The notes under the pieces: generated by a model | What the model saw: only the letters and a program-made list of their open reading frames with translations | Database searches by the model: none | What the model was told of the DNA's origin: nothing | Program-made: the position numbers and the translations under genes | Part shown: in pieces, positions 1 to 7,559 of the stretch | Layout of the letters: each line of letters starts with the position of its first letter | Numbering within the stretch: the first letter of the stretch is position 1 | Assembly: GCA_004557285.1 (NCBI GenBank) | Contig: SFEK01000076.1 | Span: 1 to 9,397, forward strand | DNA from: Bacteroidales bacterium | GTDB lineage: Bacteria > Bacteroidota > Bacteroidia > Bacteroidales > Bacteroidaceae | Direction: 5' to 3' | DNA: 9,397 bases

Positions 1-1
1 T

Positions 2-1468
2 TTCAAGACGAGAACGATCAACAGGAAATGGGGAACGTATTATGGTCCGTATAGTCATTTGGCTTCCATGTATGCAGTGCTTGAACTGATCAAAAAGCTG
101 TACAAGCTGCGCACCTGTCGATTCATGATTACCAAGGAGGATATCGAGAACAAGAAATACAAGCCCTGCCTTGAATATCATATCCATAACTGCGGGGCAC
201 CGTGTATAGGCAAACAAAGTTACGAGTCGTACAAAGAGGATATGGCGCAAGCGTGCGAGATATTGAAGGGCAACACGCGCAGCCTGCAAAGGCTATTGTT
301 GCAACAAATGCAACAACTGGCAGAAGAAATGAGGTTTGAAGAGGCTGAAATCATCAAGAAGAAATATCTGTTGCTTGAAAACTTCTGCGCCAAAAGCGAA
401 GTGGTGAGCCAGACCATCAATAATGTGGATGTTTTTTCGTTGACAACCGACGAGAAAACGGCATACATCAATTACCTGCATGTGACAAACGGAAGCATCA
501 ATCAGGCACAGACTTTTGAATTTAAAAAGAAACTGGAAGAGAGTGACGACGAAATCATGCCCTTGGCCATACTGCAAATCAGGGAAAAAATGGATAGCAA
601 GGCCAATGAAATCATCCTTGAAACACCAGTAAACATAGGCATCGAGGGGGTGACCTTGACCATACCGCAGAGGGGGGACAAAAAAACACTGCTGGATTTA
701 AGCAAAATGAACGGCAAGCAATACCGATTTGACAAACTGAAACAAGCGGAAAAATTGAATCCTGAACAAAAGGCTGTCAGACTGATGAAGGAGATTCAGG
801 AGGCACTCAAACTGCCCAAACTGCCATATCACATTGAACTATTCGACAATTCTAATATCAGCGGAACAGATGCCGTGGCAGCCTGCGTAGTGTTCAAAAA
901 GATGAAGCCAAGCAAGAATGATTACCGTAAATACAACATCAAAACGGTGTCAGGACCTGATGATTATGCCTCGATGGAAGAGGTGGTGAGACGTAGATAC
1001 AAACGGTTGATGGAGGAAAACCAACCACTGCCCGACCTCATTATCACAGATGGCGGACAGGGGCACATGAGCGTGGTGAAGAACGTGATAGAAAAGGAAT
1101 TGCACCTGGAAATCCCAGTGGCAGGACTGGCCAAAAACGACAAGCACCGCACCAACGAACTGCTCTATGGCATGCCGCCGATGATTATCGGAATGAAACC
1201 TGATAGCGAATTGTTTAAACTGCTGACCAGGATGCAGGATGAAGTGCATCGGTTTGCCATCGCTTTTCATCGGGACAAAAGAAGCAAAAATGCCTTACAT
1301 TCAGTGCTTGACGACATCAAAGGCATTGGACCTAAAAGCAAGGAAATGCTGTTGAAAACATTCAAGAGCGTAAAGAGAATCCGCGAAGCATCGGTAGAAG
1401 AACTCACCGCTTGTGTAGGGAAAACCAAAGCGGAAGCAATACATGATTATTTAAGGGGGGATCTATAG
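2..1468 (+). CDS. uvrC: UvrABC excinuclease subunit C (5' end cut by window edge)
   Basis: UvrC makes both incisions around a UvrB-marked DNA lesion in nucleotide excision repair, in the cytoplasm. The frame is open from base 2, so the gene starts outside the window. The TTG at 59 is internal: the codons before it already read as UvrC (FKTRTINRKWGTYYGPYSH), the end of the GIY-YIG 3'-incision nuclease domain. Of 488 visible residues, about 55-70 hold the cysteine motif (CLEYHIHNCGAPC). About 95-130 hold the UvrB-binding UVR segment (MRFEEAEIIKKKY). The RNase H-like 5'-incision nuclease has D282 in DNSNISG, D350 in IITDGGQGH and H416 in DEVHRFAI, which match the family's catalytic Asp/Asp/His. 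Tandem helix-hairpin-helix motifs close the protein (DDIKGIGPKSKEML onward). Roughly 115-120 N-terminal residues should lie upstream, judged from the usual length near 600. The stop is TAG. The next gene has its own promoter. Confidence 0.96.
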   Translation, partial: FKTRTINRKWGTYYGPYSHLASMYAVLELIKKLYKLRTCRFMITKEDIENKKYKPCLEYHIHNCGAPCIGKQSYESYKEDMAQACEILKGNTRSLQRLLLQQMQQLAEEMRFEEAEIIKKKYLLLENFCAKSEVVSQTINNVDVFSLTTDEKTAYINYLHVTNGSINQAQTFEFKKKLEESDDEIMPLAILQIREKMDSKANEIILETPVNIGIEGVTLTIPQRGDKKTLLDLSKMNGKQYRFDKLKQAEKLNPEQKAVRLMKEIQEALKLPKLPYHIELFDNSNISGTDAVAACVVFKKMKPSKNDYRKYNIKTVSGPDDYASMEEVVRRRYKRLMEENQPLPDLIITDGGQGHMSVVKNVIEKELHLEIPVAGLAKNDKHRTNELLYGMPPMIIGMKPDSELFKLLTRMQDEVHRFAIAFHRDKRSKNALHSVLDDIKGIGPKSKEMLLKTFKSVKRIREASVEELTACVGKTKAEAIHDYLRGDL

Positions 1469-1561
1469 AGTAGTTTGAGGTGAAGATGAGACTATCACGC
1501 AGGCAGATGTCTTTAGTGAACGAAGGAGTAAATAATAATATGGAATAAAAGCACCATATTT

Positions 1562-1593
1562 CTTGGATATGACATAAAAAAAAGGTACATTTG
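1562..1593 (+). promoter_or_regulatory. Bacteroidota-type promoter for dtd
   Basis: TACATTTG at 1586-1593 matches the Bacteroidota -7 element TAnnTTTG exactly. It is preceded by CTTG at 1562-1565 with a 20-bp spacer, which fits the -33 TTTG element. Transcription should start near 1600, giving a leader of about 80 nt before dtd. The match to the consensus is seen directly; activity is inferred. Confidence 0.62.
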
Positions 1594-1604
1594 CAAAGCC
1601 TATA

Positions 1605-1619
1605 CAACAAGCATTGTTG
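1605..1619 (+). other. Small perfect hairpin in the dtd leader
   Basis: CAACAA-gca-TTGTTG is a perfect 6-bp stem with a 3-nt loop just after the predicted transcription start. It is A/T-rich and so weak. Its TTGTTG half is also complementary to four downstream CAACAA copies (1633, 1642, 1651 and 1670), so alternative pairings are possible. No function is claimed. Confidence 0.35.
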
Positions 1620-1630
1620 ACGGAACAGCA

Positions 1631-1663
1631 AACAACAAGAACAACAAGAACAACAAGAACAAA
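1631..1663 (+). repeat. Short tandem repeat (AACAACAAG)x3 plus partial copy
   Basis: Three perfect copies of AACAACAAG occupy 1631-1657, followed by AACAAA. The repeat lies in the untranslated leader, 18-51 nt before the dtd start. Its A-rich, unstructured character may help ribosome loading in a phylum that relies little on Shine-Dalgarno pairing; that is an inference. A 9-bp unit is prone to slippage, so copy number may vary between strains. Confidence 0.8.
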
Positions 1664-1681
1664 AAGAAACAACAAAAGGAT

Positions 1682-2134
1682 ATGAGAATCGTTATCCAAC
1701 GTGTAGCACATGCCTCGGTGACCATCGACGACAAGACAGCAAGCCAAATAGGAAAAGGCCTGCTGATTCTTCTTGGTATCGAGAACACCGACTGTCAGGA
1801 AGACGCAGACTGGTTGGTGAAAAAAGTAGTGGGATTGCGGGTGTTTAATGATGAAAATGGGGTGATGAACCTCAGTATGATGGACATCAACGGCGAGGCC
1901 TTAGTGGTGAGCCAGTTTACGCTCTTTGCCAGCTACAAAAAGGGCAATCGCCCCTCTTGGTTCAGGGCTGCAGGGCACGATATTTCTATTCCTTTATATG
2001 AATATTTCTGCACACGCCTGGAACAGGAAATGCACAAACCAATAGGCCGAGGGGTGTTTGGTGCCGACATGAAAGTGCAACTGCTTAACGATGGTCCTGT
2101 GACCATCATAATGGATTCAAAATCAAAAGAATAA
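1682..2134 (+). CDS. dtd: D-aminoacyl-tRNA deacylase
   Basis: Dtd hydrolyses the ester bond of D-aminoacyl-tRNAs such as D-Tyr-tRNA (and Gly-tRNA-Ala), keeping D-residues out of protein. It is a cytoplasmic homodimer. The 150-residue product matches the family length of about 145-150. It begins with the typical MRIVIQRVAHASV and carries both signature motifs: SQFTL at 77-81 and NDGPVT at 136-141, which holds the Gly-cisPro pair (G138-P139) that rejects L-aminoacyl substrates. The ATG at 1682 is the only plausible start: the frame upstream is open back to a TAA near 1529 but has no ATG, GTG or TTG. A purine-rich AAAAGG sits just before it. A consensus promoter lies about 90 bp upstream. The next gene starts 4 bp after the TAA stop, so they are probably co-transcribed. 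Confidence 0.96.
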   Translation: MRIVIQRVAHASVTIDDKTASQIGKGLLILLGIENTDCQEDADWLVKKVVGLRVFNDENGVMNLSMMDINGEALVVSQFTLFASYKKGNRPSWFRAAGHDISIPLYEYFCTRLEQEMHKPIGRGVFGADMKVQLLNDGPVTIIMDSKSKE

Positions 2135-2138
2135 AACC

Positions 2139-2486
2139 ATGGAAGAAGAATTAACAATAAAGAAAGCCCAAGAGTTGGTTGACCAATGGATCAAAACGTA
2201 TGGCGTGCGCTACTTCTCTGAACTGACCAACATGGCTTGTCTCACTGAAGAGGTGGGCGAACTGGCACGTATCATGGCACGAACCTATGGTGACCAAAGT
2301 TTCAAACCAGGGGAGGAGGCACATCTTGGCGACGAAATGGCAGATGTGCTTTGGGTGCTGCTCTGTCTGGCCAACCAAACTGGCATTGACCTCAACCAAG
2401 CACTGCTGGACAACCTGAAGAAAAAAACCATGCGCGACAAAGAGCGGCACCTACAGAATGAAAAGCTGAAATCGTGCAGCAAGTGA
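2139..2486 (+). CDS. MazG-like nucleotide pyrophosphohydrolase
   Basis: This is a small all-alpha NTP pyrophosphohydrolase of the MazG superfamily. Such enzymes split (d)NTPs to (d)NMP and pyrophosphate using Mg2+, to clear non-canonical or surplus nucleotides. The 115-residue product is one MazG domain, not the double-domain E. coli MazG. The metal-binding signature is complete: EEVGE at 37-41 and, in the second helix, D65, E66 and D69 in GDEMADVLW. The C-terminal tail is charged and ends in KSCSK, probably disordered. It starts 4 bp after dtd and is followed 41 bp later by deoC, which makes a nucleotide-handling cluster. The natural substrate cannot be told from sequence; house-cleaning of damaged dNTPs is an inference from the family and its neighbours. 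Confidence 0.88.
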   Translation: MEEELTIKKAQELVDQWIKTYGVRYFSELTNMACLTEEVGELARIMARTYGDQSFKPGEEAHLGDEMADVLWVLLCLANQTGIDLNQALLDNLKKKTMRDKERHLQNEKLKSCSK

Positions 2487-2515
2487 TTGAAAAAATTATT
2501 AACAAACTATATATC

Positions 2516-2521
2516 AAGGAG
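2516..2521 (+). promoter_or_regulatory. Shine-Dalgarno sequence that fixes the deoC start
   Basis: AAGGAG ends 6 nt before the ATG at 2528. It is the clearest Shine-Dalgarno sequence in the window and supports 2528 as the start. The GTG at 2474 lies inside the preceding gene, and the ATG at 2600 lacks such a site. Confidence 0.65.
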
Positions 2522-2527
2522 TTACAA

Positions 2528-3481
2528 ATGAAAGAGAACTGTTGCGACAACCATTGTTCATGTCATCACCATCATGAACAGCATGAAACCGAACCAAGAA
2601 TGAGCAAATACGACGAGGCACTCAGCAAGTACAACACCAACATTGACGACGAAGAAGTGAGAATGGCCGTGAAAAAAATCATTACCGAAAAGGTGCACGA
2701 AAACGACACCTTAGAAGTTAAAAAATTTCTGTTTGGCAGCATCGAACTCACTTCGCTGAAGACTACAGACTCAGAGGAAAGCATTCTTGCTTTTACAGAG
2801 CGTGTCAACCAATTTGATGCCACCTACCCTGCCCTTCCCCATGTGGCCACTATATGTGTGTATCCTTGTTTTGCCAAAACCGTGAGCGAAAGTCTTGAAG
2901 TTGACGGTGTTGAGATTGCTTGTGTTTCAGGCAGTTTCCCTTCATCACAGGCATTGATCGAGGTGAAGGTGGCCGAAACGGCATTAGCGGTGAAAGACGG
3001 TGCCACAGAGATTGACATTGTCATGCCTGTGGGCAAATTCCTCAGTGGCGACTACGAGGGCGTATGCGATGACATCAACGAACTGAAAGAAACATGCGGC
3101 GAGGTGGCCATGAAGGTGATATTGGAAACCGGTGCCTTGAAGACAGCTACCAACATCAAGAAAGCCAGTATTCTGGCCATGTACGCCGGAGCTGACTATA
3201 TCAAGACTTCCACCGGAAAGATGGAACCTGCCGCCACTCCTGAGGCAGCTTACGTCATGTGTCAAGCCATCAAGGAATATCATGAAGAAACAGGCATCCA
3301 GATAGGTTTTAAGCCCGCTGGAGGCATCAATTCGGTGATGGATGCGATGATATACTACACCATCGTCAAAGAGGTCTTAGGCGAAAAATGGCTCACCAAC
3401 AAATGGTTTCGCTTAGGCACGAGCCGTCTGGCCAACATGTTGCTCAGTGAAATTCTTGGTGAAGAAACCAAATTCTTTTAA
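2528..3481 (+). CDS. deoC: Deoxyribose-phosphate aldolase with Cys/His-rich N-terminal extension
   Basis: DeoC is a class I aldolase that reversibly splits 2-deoxy-D-ribose 5-phosphate into glyceraldehyde 3-phosphate and acetaldehyde, the last step of deoxynucleoside catabolism. The 317-residue product has the TIM-barrel catalytic set: D163 in EIDIVM, the Schiff-base lysine K226 in YIKTSTGK and the second active-site lysine K262 in IGFKPAGGI. The AAGGAG at 2516-2521 decides the start. From there the protein opens with about 24 residues absent from typical DeoC, containing CCDNHCSCHHHHEQH (4 Cys, 6 His), a possible metal-binding tail. The core resembles the family from M25 (ATG at 2600, MSKYDEALSKYN), an alternative start giving 293 residues. 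A longer GTG start at 2474 would overlap the upstream gene and is less likely. It is probably the last gene of the dtd unit, with a terminator 26 bp downstream. Confidence 0.95.
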   Translation: MKENCCDNHCSCHHHHEQHETEPRMSKYDEALSKYNTNIDDEEVRMAVKKIITEKVHENDTLEVKKFLFGSIELTSLKTTDSEESILAFTERVNQFDATYPALPHVATICVYPCFAKTVSESLEVDGVEIACVSGSFPSSQALIEVKVAETALAVKDGATEIDIVMPVGKFLSGDYEGVCDDINELKETCGEVAMKVILETGALKTATNIKKASILAMYAGADYIKTSTGKMEPAATPEAAYVMCQAIKEYHEETGIQIGFKPAGGINSVMDAMIYYTIVKEVLGEKWLTNKWFRLGTSRLANMLLSEILGEETKFF

Positions 3482-3506
3482 ACCTACCGACTAAAACGAA
3501 ACCAAC

Positions 3507-3543
3507 AGGGCATCGTTGGCACAGACCACGATGCCCTATTTCT
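3507..3543 (+). terminator. Rho-independent terminator after deoC
   Basis: AGGGCATCGT (3507-3516) pairs perfectly with ACGATGCCCT (3528-3537): a 10-bp stem with an 11-nt loop, followed by the U-rich ATTTCT and further A/T sequence. It lies 26 bp after the deoC stop. On the other strand the stem is followed by a moderately T-rich run, so it may also stop transcripts of the convergent polyprenyl synthase gene. The rest of the 166-bp gap (3482-3647) shows nothing else clear. Confidence 0.8.
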
Positions 3544-3647
3544 ATTGGGGAAACATCCCACTTTCCATGTAATATCTTTCTCACCAGAAGAAGCATATCC
3601 CATAGTGTTTGCAGAGCACTGTTAACCCATCATAAAAGAAAAGAAAT

Positions 3648-4625
3648 TTATTTGTTCCGCTTGATCACAAAGTCAAGATAGGCGGTTAGCGCATCGGCAA
3701 TGGCCGCATCTTCAACAAACTGCTGGATGAACAAAAAGGCTTCGTCGCGCAATTCAAACATCCGTTGTTCTGCGTATTCAATACCACCATTCTCCTTGGT
3801 AAAAGCCACCAAACGAGCGATTTCCTCAGTCGTCACCAAGCGGCGTCGCACCTTCAATGCCAGTTGCAGCATCTCCTGATTGGCAGTGGATTGCAGGGCA
3901 TAAAGAACAGGTAGCGTCAGTTTTCCTTCAGCCATGTCATTGCCTGTTGGTTTGCCTATTTCAGCAGAATCATAATAATCAAAAATATCATCCCTGATTT
4001 GGAAGATAATCCCCAACAGTCTGCCGAAATTCTTAGCCGCATCAATCTGGCGATCATCAGCAGAGGCCGAGATGGCACCTATCCCACAGCAGGCTTCAAA
4101 GAGCGCTGCTGTCTTTTGATGGATGACAGAATAATAGGTTTCCTCTGAGAGCACGTCGCTCGTGTTGCTCGTTATCTGCAATATCTCGCCATTGGACAAT
4201 GTCCGCCCCAGTTCGGCCAGACTCATGACAATCTGCTCGTGATGCGTGTGCGAAACGTGCAGCAAGGCGGTGGAGAGAATATAATCGCCGATGAGCACGG
4301 CCACCTTGTTGTTGTATGCCGCATTGACCGATGCCTGCCCACGGCGTTCAGGACTTTCGTCAACCACATCATCGTGCACCAGACTGGCCGTGTGCAGCAG
4401 TTCGAGCCCCACAGCGGCATGGAGCGTGGCCTTGTTGATGCCGCCAAAATTCTTGGCCATAAGCAACATCAAGATAGGACGCATACGCTTTCCAGAACGG
4501 TTGCGTATGTGCGAAAATATCTCTTCCTGTAGAGCCTCCTGATGCGTCAAAGAGGAGTTAAACAGGTTCACAAAATCATCCAACTCAGCCTGTATTGGCC
4601 GTCTAATCAGAGACAAATAATCCAT
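3648..4625 (-). CDS. Long-chain all-trans polyprenyl diphosphate synthase
   Basis: This is a trans-isoprenyl diphosphate synthase that adds isopentenyl diphosphate units to an allylic primer to build a polyprenyl chain, in Bacteroidota usually the side chain of menaquinone. The 325-residue product matches the family length. It has GKRMRP at 45-50, which binds the substrate phosphate; the first Asp-rich motif D85-D86-x-x-D89 in LVHDDVVDE; and the second, D212-D213-x-x-D216 in QIRDDIFDYYD, followed by GKPTGND and the conserved EGKLTLPV. The residue five before the first Asp is a small alanine (A80), which in this family leaves the pocket open for long products, as in octaprenyl synthases. Exact chain length cannot be read from sequence. 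It is divergent from polA and has its own promoter about 20 bp upstream. IspB-like and HepT-like names are both possible, so no symbol is given. Confidence 0.93.
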   Translation of the reverse strand: MDYLSLIRRPIQAELDDFVNLFNSSLTHQEALQEEIFSHIRNRSGKRMRPILMLLMAKNFGGINKATLHAAVGLELLHTASLVHDDVVDESPERRGQASVNAAYNNKVAVLIGDYILSTALLHVSHTHHEQIVMSLAELGRTLSNGEILQITSNTSDVLSEETYYSVIHQKTAALFEACCGIGAISASADDRQIDAAKNFGRLLGIIFQIRDDIFDYYDSAEIGKPTGNDMAEGKLTLPVLYALQSTANQEMLQLALKVRRRLVTTEEIARLVAFTKENGGIEYAEQRMFELRDEAFLFIQQFVEDAAIADALTAYLDFVIKRNK

Positions 4626-4632
4626 CTAAACA

Positions 4633-4640
4633 TAATTTTG
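4633..4640 (+). promoter_or_regulatory. Candidate -7 element for polA
   Basis: TAATTTTG matches TAnnTTTG but has no recognisable -33 box at the right distance. A second near match, TAATTTTA at 4685-4692, lies closer to the polA start and also lacks a -33 box. The 88-bp divergent gap must hold the polA promoter unless polA is read from further upstream; which site is used is unclear. Confidence 0.3.
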
Positions 4641-4643
4641 TTA

Positions 4644-4676
4644 CAAAAGTAGTGATTTTATCCAATTAATTCCAAA
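4644..4676 (-). promoter_or_regulatory. Bacteroidota-type promoter for the polyprenyl synthase
   Basis: Read on the - strand, TACTTTTG (complement of 4644-4651) matches TAnnTTTG exactly. A TTTG -33 box (complement of 4673-4676) lies 21 bp upstream. The start codon is 18 nt downstream of the -7 box, so the leader would be only about 10-15 nt, close to leaderless. Both boxes match the consensus by eye; the start site is inferred. Confidence 0.62.
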
Positions 4677-4713
4677 AATATTCGTAATTTTACACATAAA
4701 AAAAGAATAAAAC

Positions 4714-7479
4714 ATGGATAAACTGTTTCTATTAGACGCTTACGCACTGATATACCGCTCTTATTACGCATTGATCAAGAACCCGAGAATCAATTCCAAA
4801 GGGCTGAACACTTCGGCCATCATGGGATTTTGCAACACACTTCACGAAGTGCTCAACAAGGAGCAACCACAATACCTCGGCGTGGCCTTCGACCCTCACG
4901 GTCCCACATTCAGGAGCGAGGCCTACAGCGAATACAAGGCGCAAAGAGAAGAAACTCCTGAAGACATCCGCAAGTCGGTGCCCATCATCAAGCAGATACT
5001 TGCTGCCATGCGCATACCGGTGCTTCAGGTCGATGGCTATGAGGCAGACGATGTCATCGGCACCTTGGCCGCTCAAGCCAACAGACTGCACCTTGAAACC
5101 TACATGCTCACCCCCGACAAGGACTACGGACAGTTGGTGAGTGGCCATGTATATATGTTCCGCCCAAGACATGGTGGTGGATATGAAACCCTGAACGACG
5201 AACAGATTTGCCAGAAATATGGCATTGACAACACCGCCCAGGTGATTGACCTTTTAGGATTGATGGGTGATGCTGCCGACAACATACCGGGTTGTCCTGG
5301 TGTGGGCGAAAAGACAGCCGTGAAACTCATCAACCAATTTGGCAGCATTGAAAATCTTCTTGCCAACACCCATCAGTTGAAAGGCGCAATGAAAAAGAAG
5401 GTGGAAGAAAATATGCAGCAAATCAGGTGCTCCAAATTCCTGGCCACCATCAAAACCGATGTTCCCATACAGCTACAACTGGATGAACTCAAAGTGAGTG
5501 AACCCGACAGCAACGAACTGCAAAAAATTTTCAGGGATTTGGAGTTCAAGACACTCGCAGACAAATTTCTTAACAAAAGCGAAAAGACAAAAAAAAGCAT
5601 TAACTCGCCGTTGGATTTATTTGCCGAAATTACGGACAATGAGGTGGAAGAAGAAAAAAAATCGAGTTTAAAGACTTTAAAATACACCGAACATCACTAC
5701 AGACTCGTTGATAAAGAGGAAGATATGAAAAATCTTTGTGATTTTTTCATGACATCCAAAATTTTGAGTTTAGACACAGAGACCACTTCCACCAATGCCA
5801 TTGAGGCAGAATTGGTGGGTTTGAGCTTTGCAGTGAGCGAAAATGAGGCCTTTTATGTGCCTATTCCTTGTCAACGTGAAAGGGCTATAAACATTGTTAA
5901 TATTTTCAAACCAGCTTACGAAAATGCAGAAATCACCAAGATTGGACAAAACATCAAATACGACATGGAGGTGCTGGCCAATTATGGAGTGACGCTCCAG
6001 GGCAAACTGTTCGACACCATGATAGCCCACTATCTGCTGCAACCCGAACTGCGCCACAACATGGACTACATGGCCGAAGTGTATCTCAACTATCAAACCA
6101 TCCACATCGACCAGCTCATCGGACCAAAGGGAAAGAACCAACGCTCCATGCGCGACCTCGCACCTGAAGAAGTGTATGAATATGCTGCCGAGGATGCTGA
6201 CGTGACCCTTCAGCTGAGAAACATCCTCGAACCGCAATTAAAGGAAAACGGACTGTGGACATTGTTCGACGACATCGAGATGCCATTAGTGCCCGTATTG
6301 GCCGATATGGAAATGAACGGGGTGAGGATTGACACCGCATCGCTTGCAGAAACATCACGACTGCTCACCAACAGGATGAACGACATCGAACAGCGCATCT
6401 ACCAGTTGGCCGGCGAACCGTTTAACATCGCCTCGCCCAAACAGGTGGGCGAAATACTCTTCGCGAAAATGAAAATCATTGAAAAACCGAAGAAAACAAA
6501 AACAGGACAATACGTCACCTCGGAAGAGGTGCTTCAACAACTGAAAGGCAAGCACGAGATAGTGGGCAAAATACTGGAACACAGGGGATTGAAAAAACTG
6601 CTTGGCACTTATGTAGATGCGCTGCCCAAACTGGTCAACCCACGCACAGGGCACATCCACACCTCATTCAACCAGACGGTGACTGCCACAGGCCGCCTGT
6701 CGTCGTCAGACCCCAATCTGCAGAACATCCCAGTGCGCGGCGACGACGGCAAGGAGATTCGCCGTGCCTTCATCCCCGAAGAAGGATGCCTTTTCTTCTC
6801 GGCCGACTACAGTCAGATTGAGCTGCGTGTCATGGCACATCTCAGTGCCGACGAAAACATGATAGAGGCCTTCAGCCAGGGCTACGACATTCATGCCGCC
6901 ACGGCAGCGAAAATCTACAAGGAAGACATCGAAAAGGTGTCGCGCGACCAGCGCACACGCGCCAAACGGGCCAATTTCGGCATCATCTACGGCATCACCG
7001 TGTTCGGACTGGCTGAGCGTCTCGACATCAGCCGTGGCGAGGCCAAAGCACTCATCGATGGCTATTTCGCGTCGTTCCCCAAGGTGCAGACCTACATGGA
7101 GCAGGCCAAGGAGCAGGCACGCCAACAGGGCTACGCCGAAACGCTCTTCCACCGCCGCCGCTATCTGCCCGACATTCATTCGCACAATGCCGTGGTCAGA
7201 GGATTTGCCGAGCGCAATGCCATCAATGCCCCCATACAGGGCACTGCGGCCGACATCATCAAGGTGGCCATGATTCGCATACACCGCCGGTTCAAGCAGG
7301 AGAACATCCGCAGCAAGATGATACTGCAGGTGCACGACGAACTCAACTTCTCGGTATATCCTGAAGAGCGTGAACAGGTGGAGCGCATCGTGCTGCAAGA
7401 AATGGAGCAAGCCTTTCCGCTGCATGTGCCCCTCGTGGCCGACTGTGGATGGGGCAACAACTGGCTCGAAGCGCACTGA
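4714..7479 (+). CDS. polA: DNA polymerase I, with 5'-nuclease, proofreading and polymerase domains
   Basis: PolA fills repair gaps (including those left by UvrABC) and removes RNA primers from Okazaki fragments. The 921-residue product has all three domains. The 5'-3' nuclease (about 1-290) shows EADD at 110-113, TPDKD with D135/D137, and GDAADNIPG with D186/D189 followed by the helix-hairpin-helix GVGEKTAVKL. A charged, low-complexity linker (about 288-330) follows. The 3'-5' exonuclease keeps its metal ligands: D354 and E356 in LDTETTS, NIKYDM, and Y490/D494 in YAAEDAD, so proofreading should be active, unlike in Taq-type enzymes. The polymerase domain has motif A (D698 in DYSQIELR), the O-helix motif B ending KRANFGIIYG (F755, the dideoxy-discriminating position) and motif C (D875-E876 in QVHDEL). 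The start follows an A-rich stretch. The small PAS gene begins 80 bp downstream with no obvious terminator between. Confidence 0.97.
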   Translation: MDKLFLLDAYALIYRSYYALIKNPRINSKGLNTSAIMGFCNTLHEVLNKEQPQYLGVAFDPHGPTFRSEAYSEYKAQREETPEDIRKSVPIIKQILAAMRIPVLQVDGYEADDVIGTLAAQANRLHLETYMLTPDKDYGQLVSGHVYMFRPRHGGGYETLNDEQICQKYGIDNTAQVIDLLGLMGDAADNIPGCPGVGEKTAVKLINQFGSIENLLANTHQLKGAMKKKVEENMQQIRCSKFLATIKTDVPIQLQLDELKVSEPDSNELQKIFRDLEFKTLADKFLNKSEKTKKSINSPLDLFAEITDNEVEEEKKSSLKTLKYTEHHYRLVDKEEDMKNLCDFFMTSKILSLDTETTSTNAIEAELVGLSFAVSENEAFYVPIPCQRERAINIVNIFKPAYENAEITKIGQNIKYDMEVLANYGVTLQGKLFDTMIAHYLLQPELRHNMDYMAEVYLNYQTIHIDQLIGPKGKNQRSMRDLAPEEVYEYAAEDADVTLQLRNILEPQLKENGLWTLFDDIEMPLVPVLADMEMNGVRIDTASLAETSRLLTNRMNDIEQRIYQLAGEPFNIASPKQVGEILFAKMKIIEKPKKTKTGQYVTSEEVLQQLKGKHEIVGKILEHRGLKKLLGTYVDALPKLVNPRTGHIHTSFNQTVTATGRLSSSDPNLQNIPVRGDDGKEIRRAFIPEEGCLFFSADYSQIELRVMAHLSADENMIEAFSQGYDIHAATAAKIYKEDIEKVSRDQRTRAKRANFGIIYGITVFGLAERLDISRGEAKALIDGYFASFPKVQTYMEQAKEQARQQGYAETLFHRRRYLPDIHSHNAVVRGFAERNAINAPIQGTAADIIKVAMIRIHRRFKQENIRSKMILQVHDELNFSVYPEEREQVERIVLQEMEQAFPLHVPLVADCGWGNNWLEAH

Positions 7480-7559
7480 CGCATCATCATATCTGTCGGA
7501 TAATCAGTCATTTATGGTTCACTCGAAATATCAGATAACCCGAAAAAAAACATTATAAC

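Noticed and set aside
59..1468. uvrC starting at the TTG at 59
   Set aside because: The same frame is open to base 2 and those upstream codons read as conserved UvrC, so the true start is outside the window.
1404..1788. - strand open frames across the uvrC-dtd gap
   Set aside because: They are leucine/phenylalanine-rich readings of the A-rich leader and of dtd, with no plausible start signals or family resemblance.
2474..2527. GTG start for deoC at 2474
   Set aside because: It overlaps the end of the MazG-like gene and has no ribosome site; the ATG at 2528 has AAGGAG at 6-nt spacing.
6706..7476. Long - strand open frame inside polA (256 codons)
   Set aside because: It is a shadow of the polA polymerase domain, whose catalytic motifs are all intact on the + strand; it has no recognisable protein sequence.
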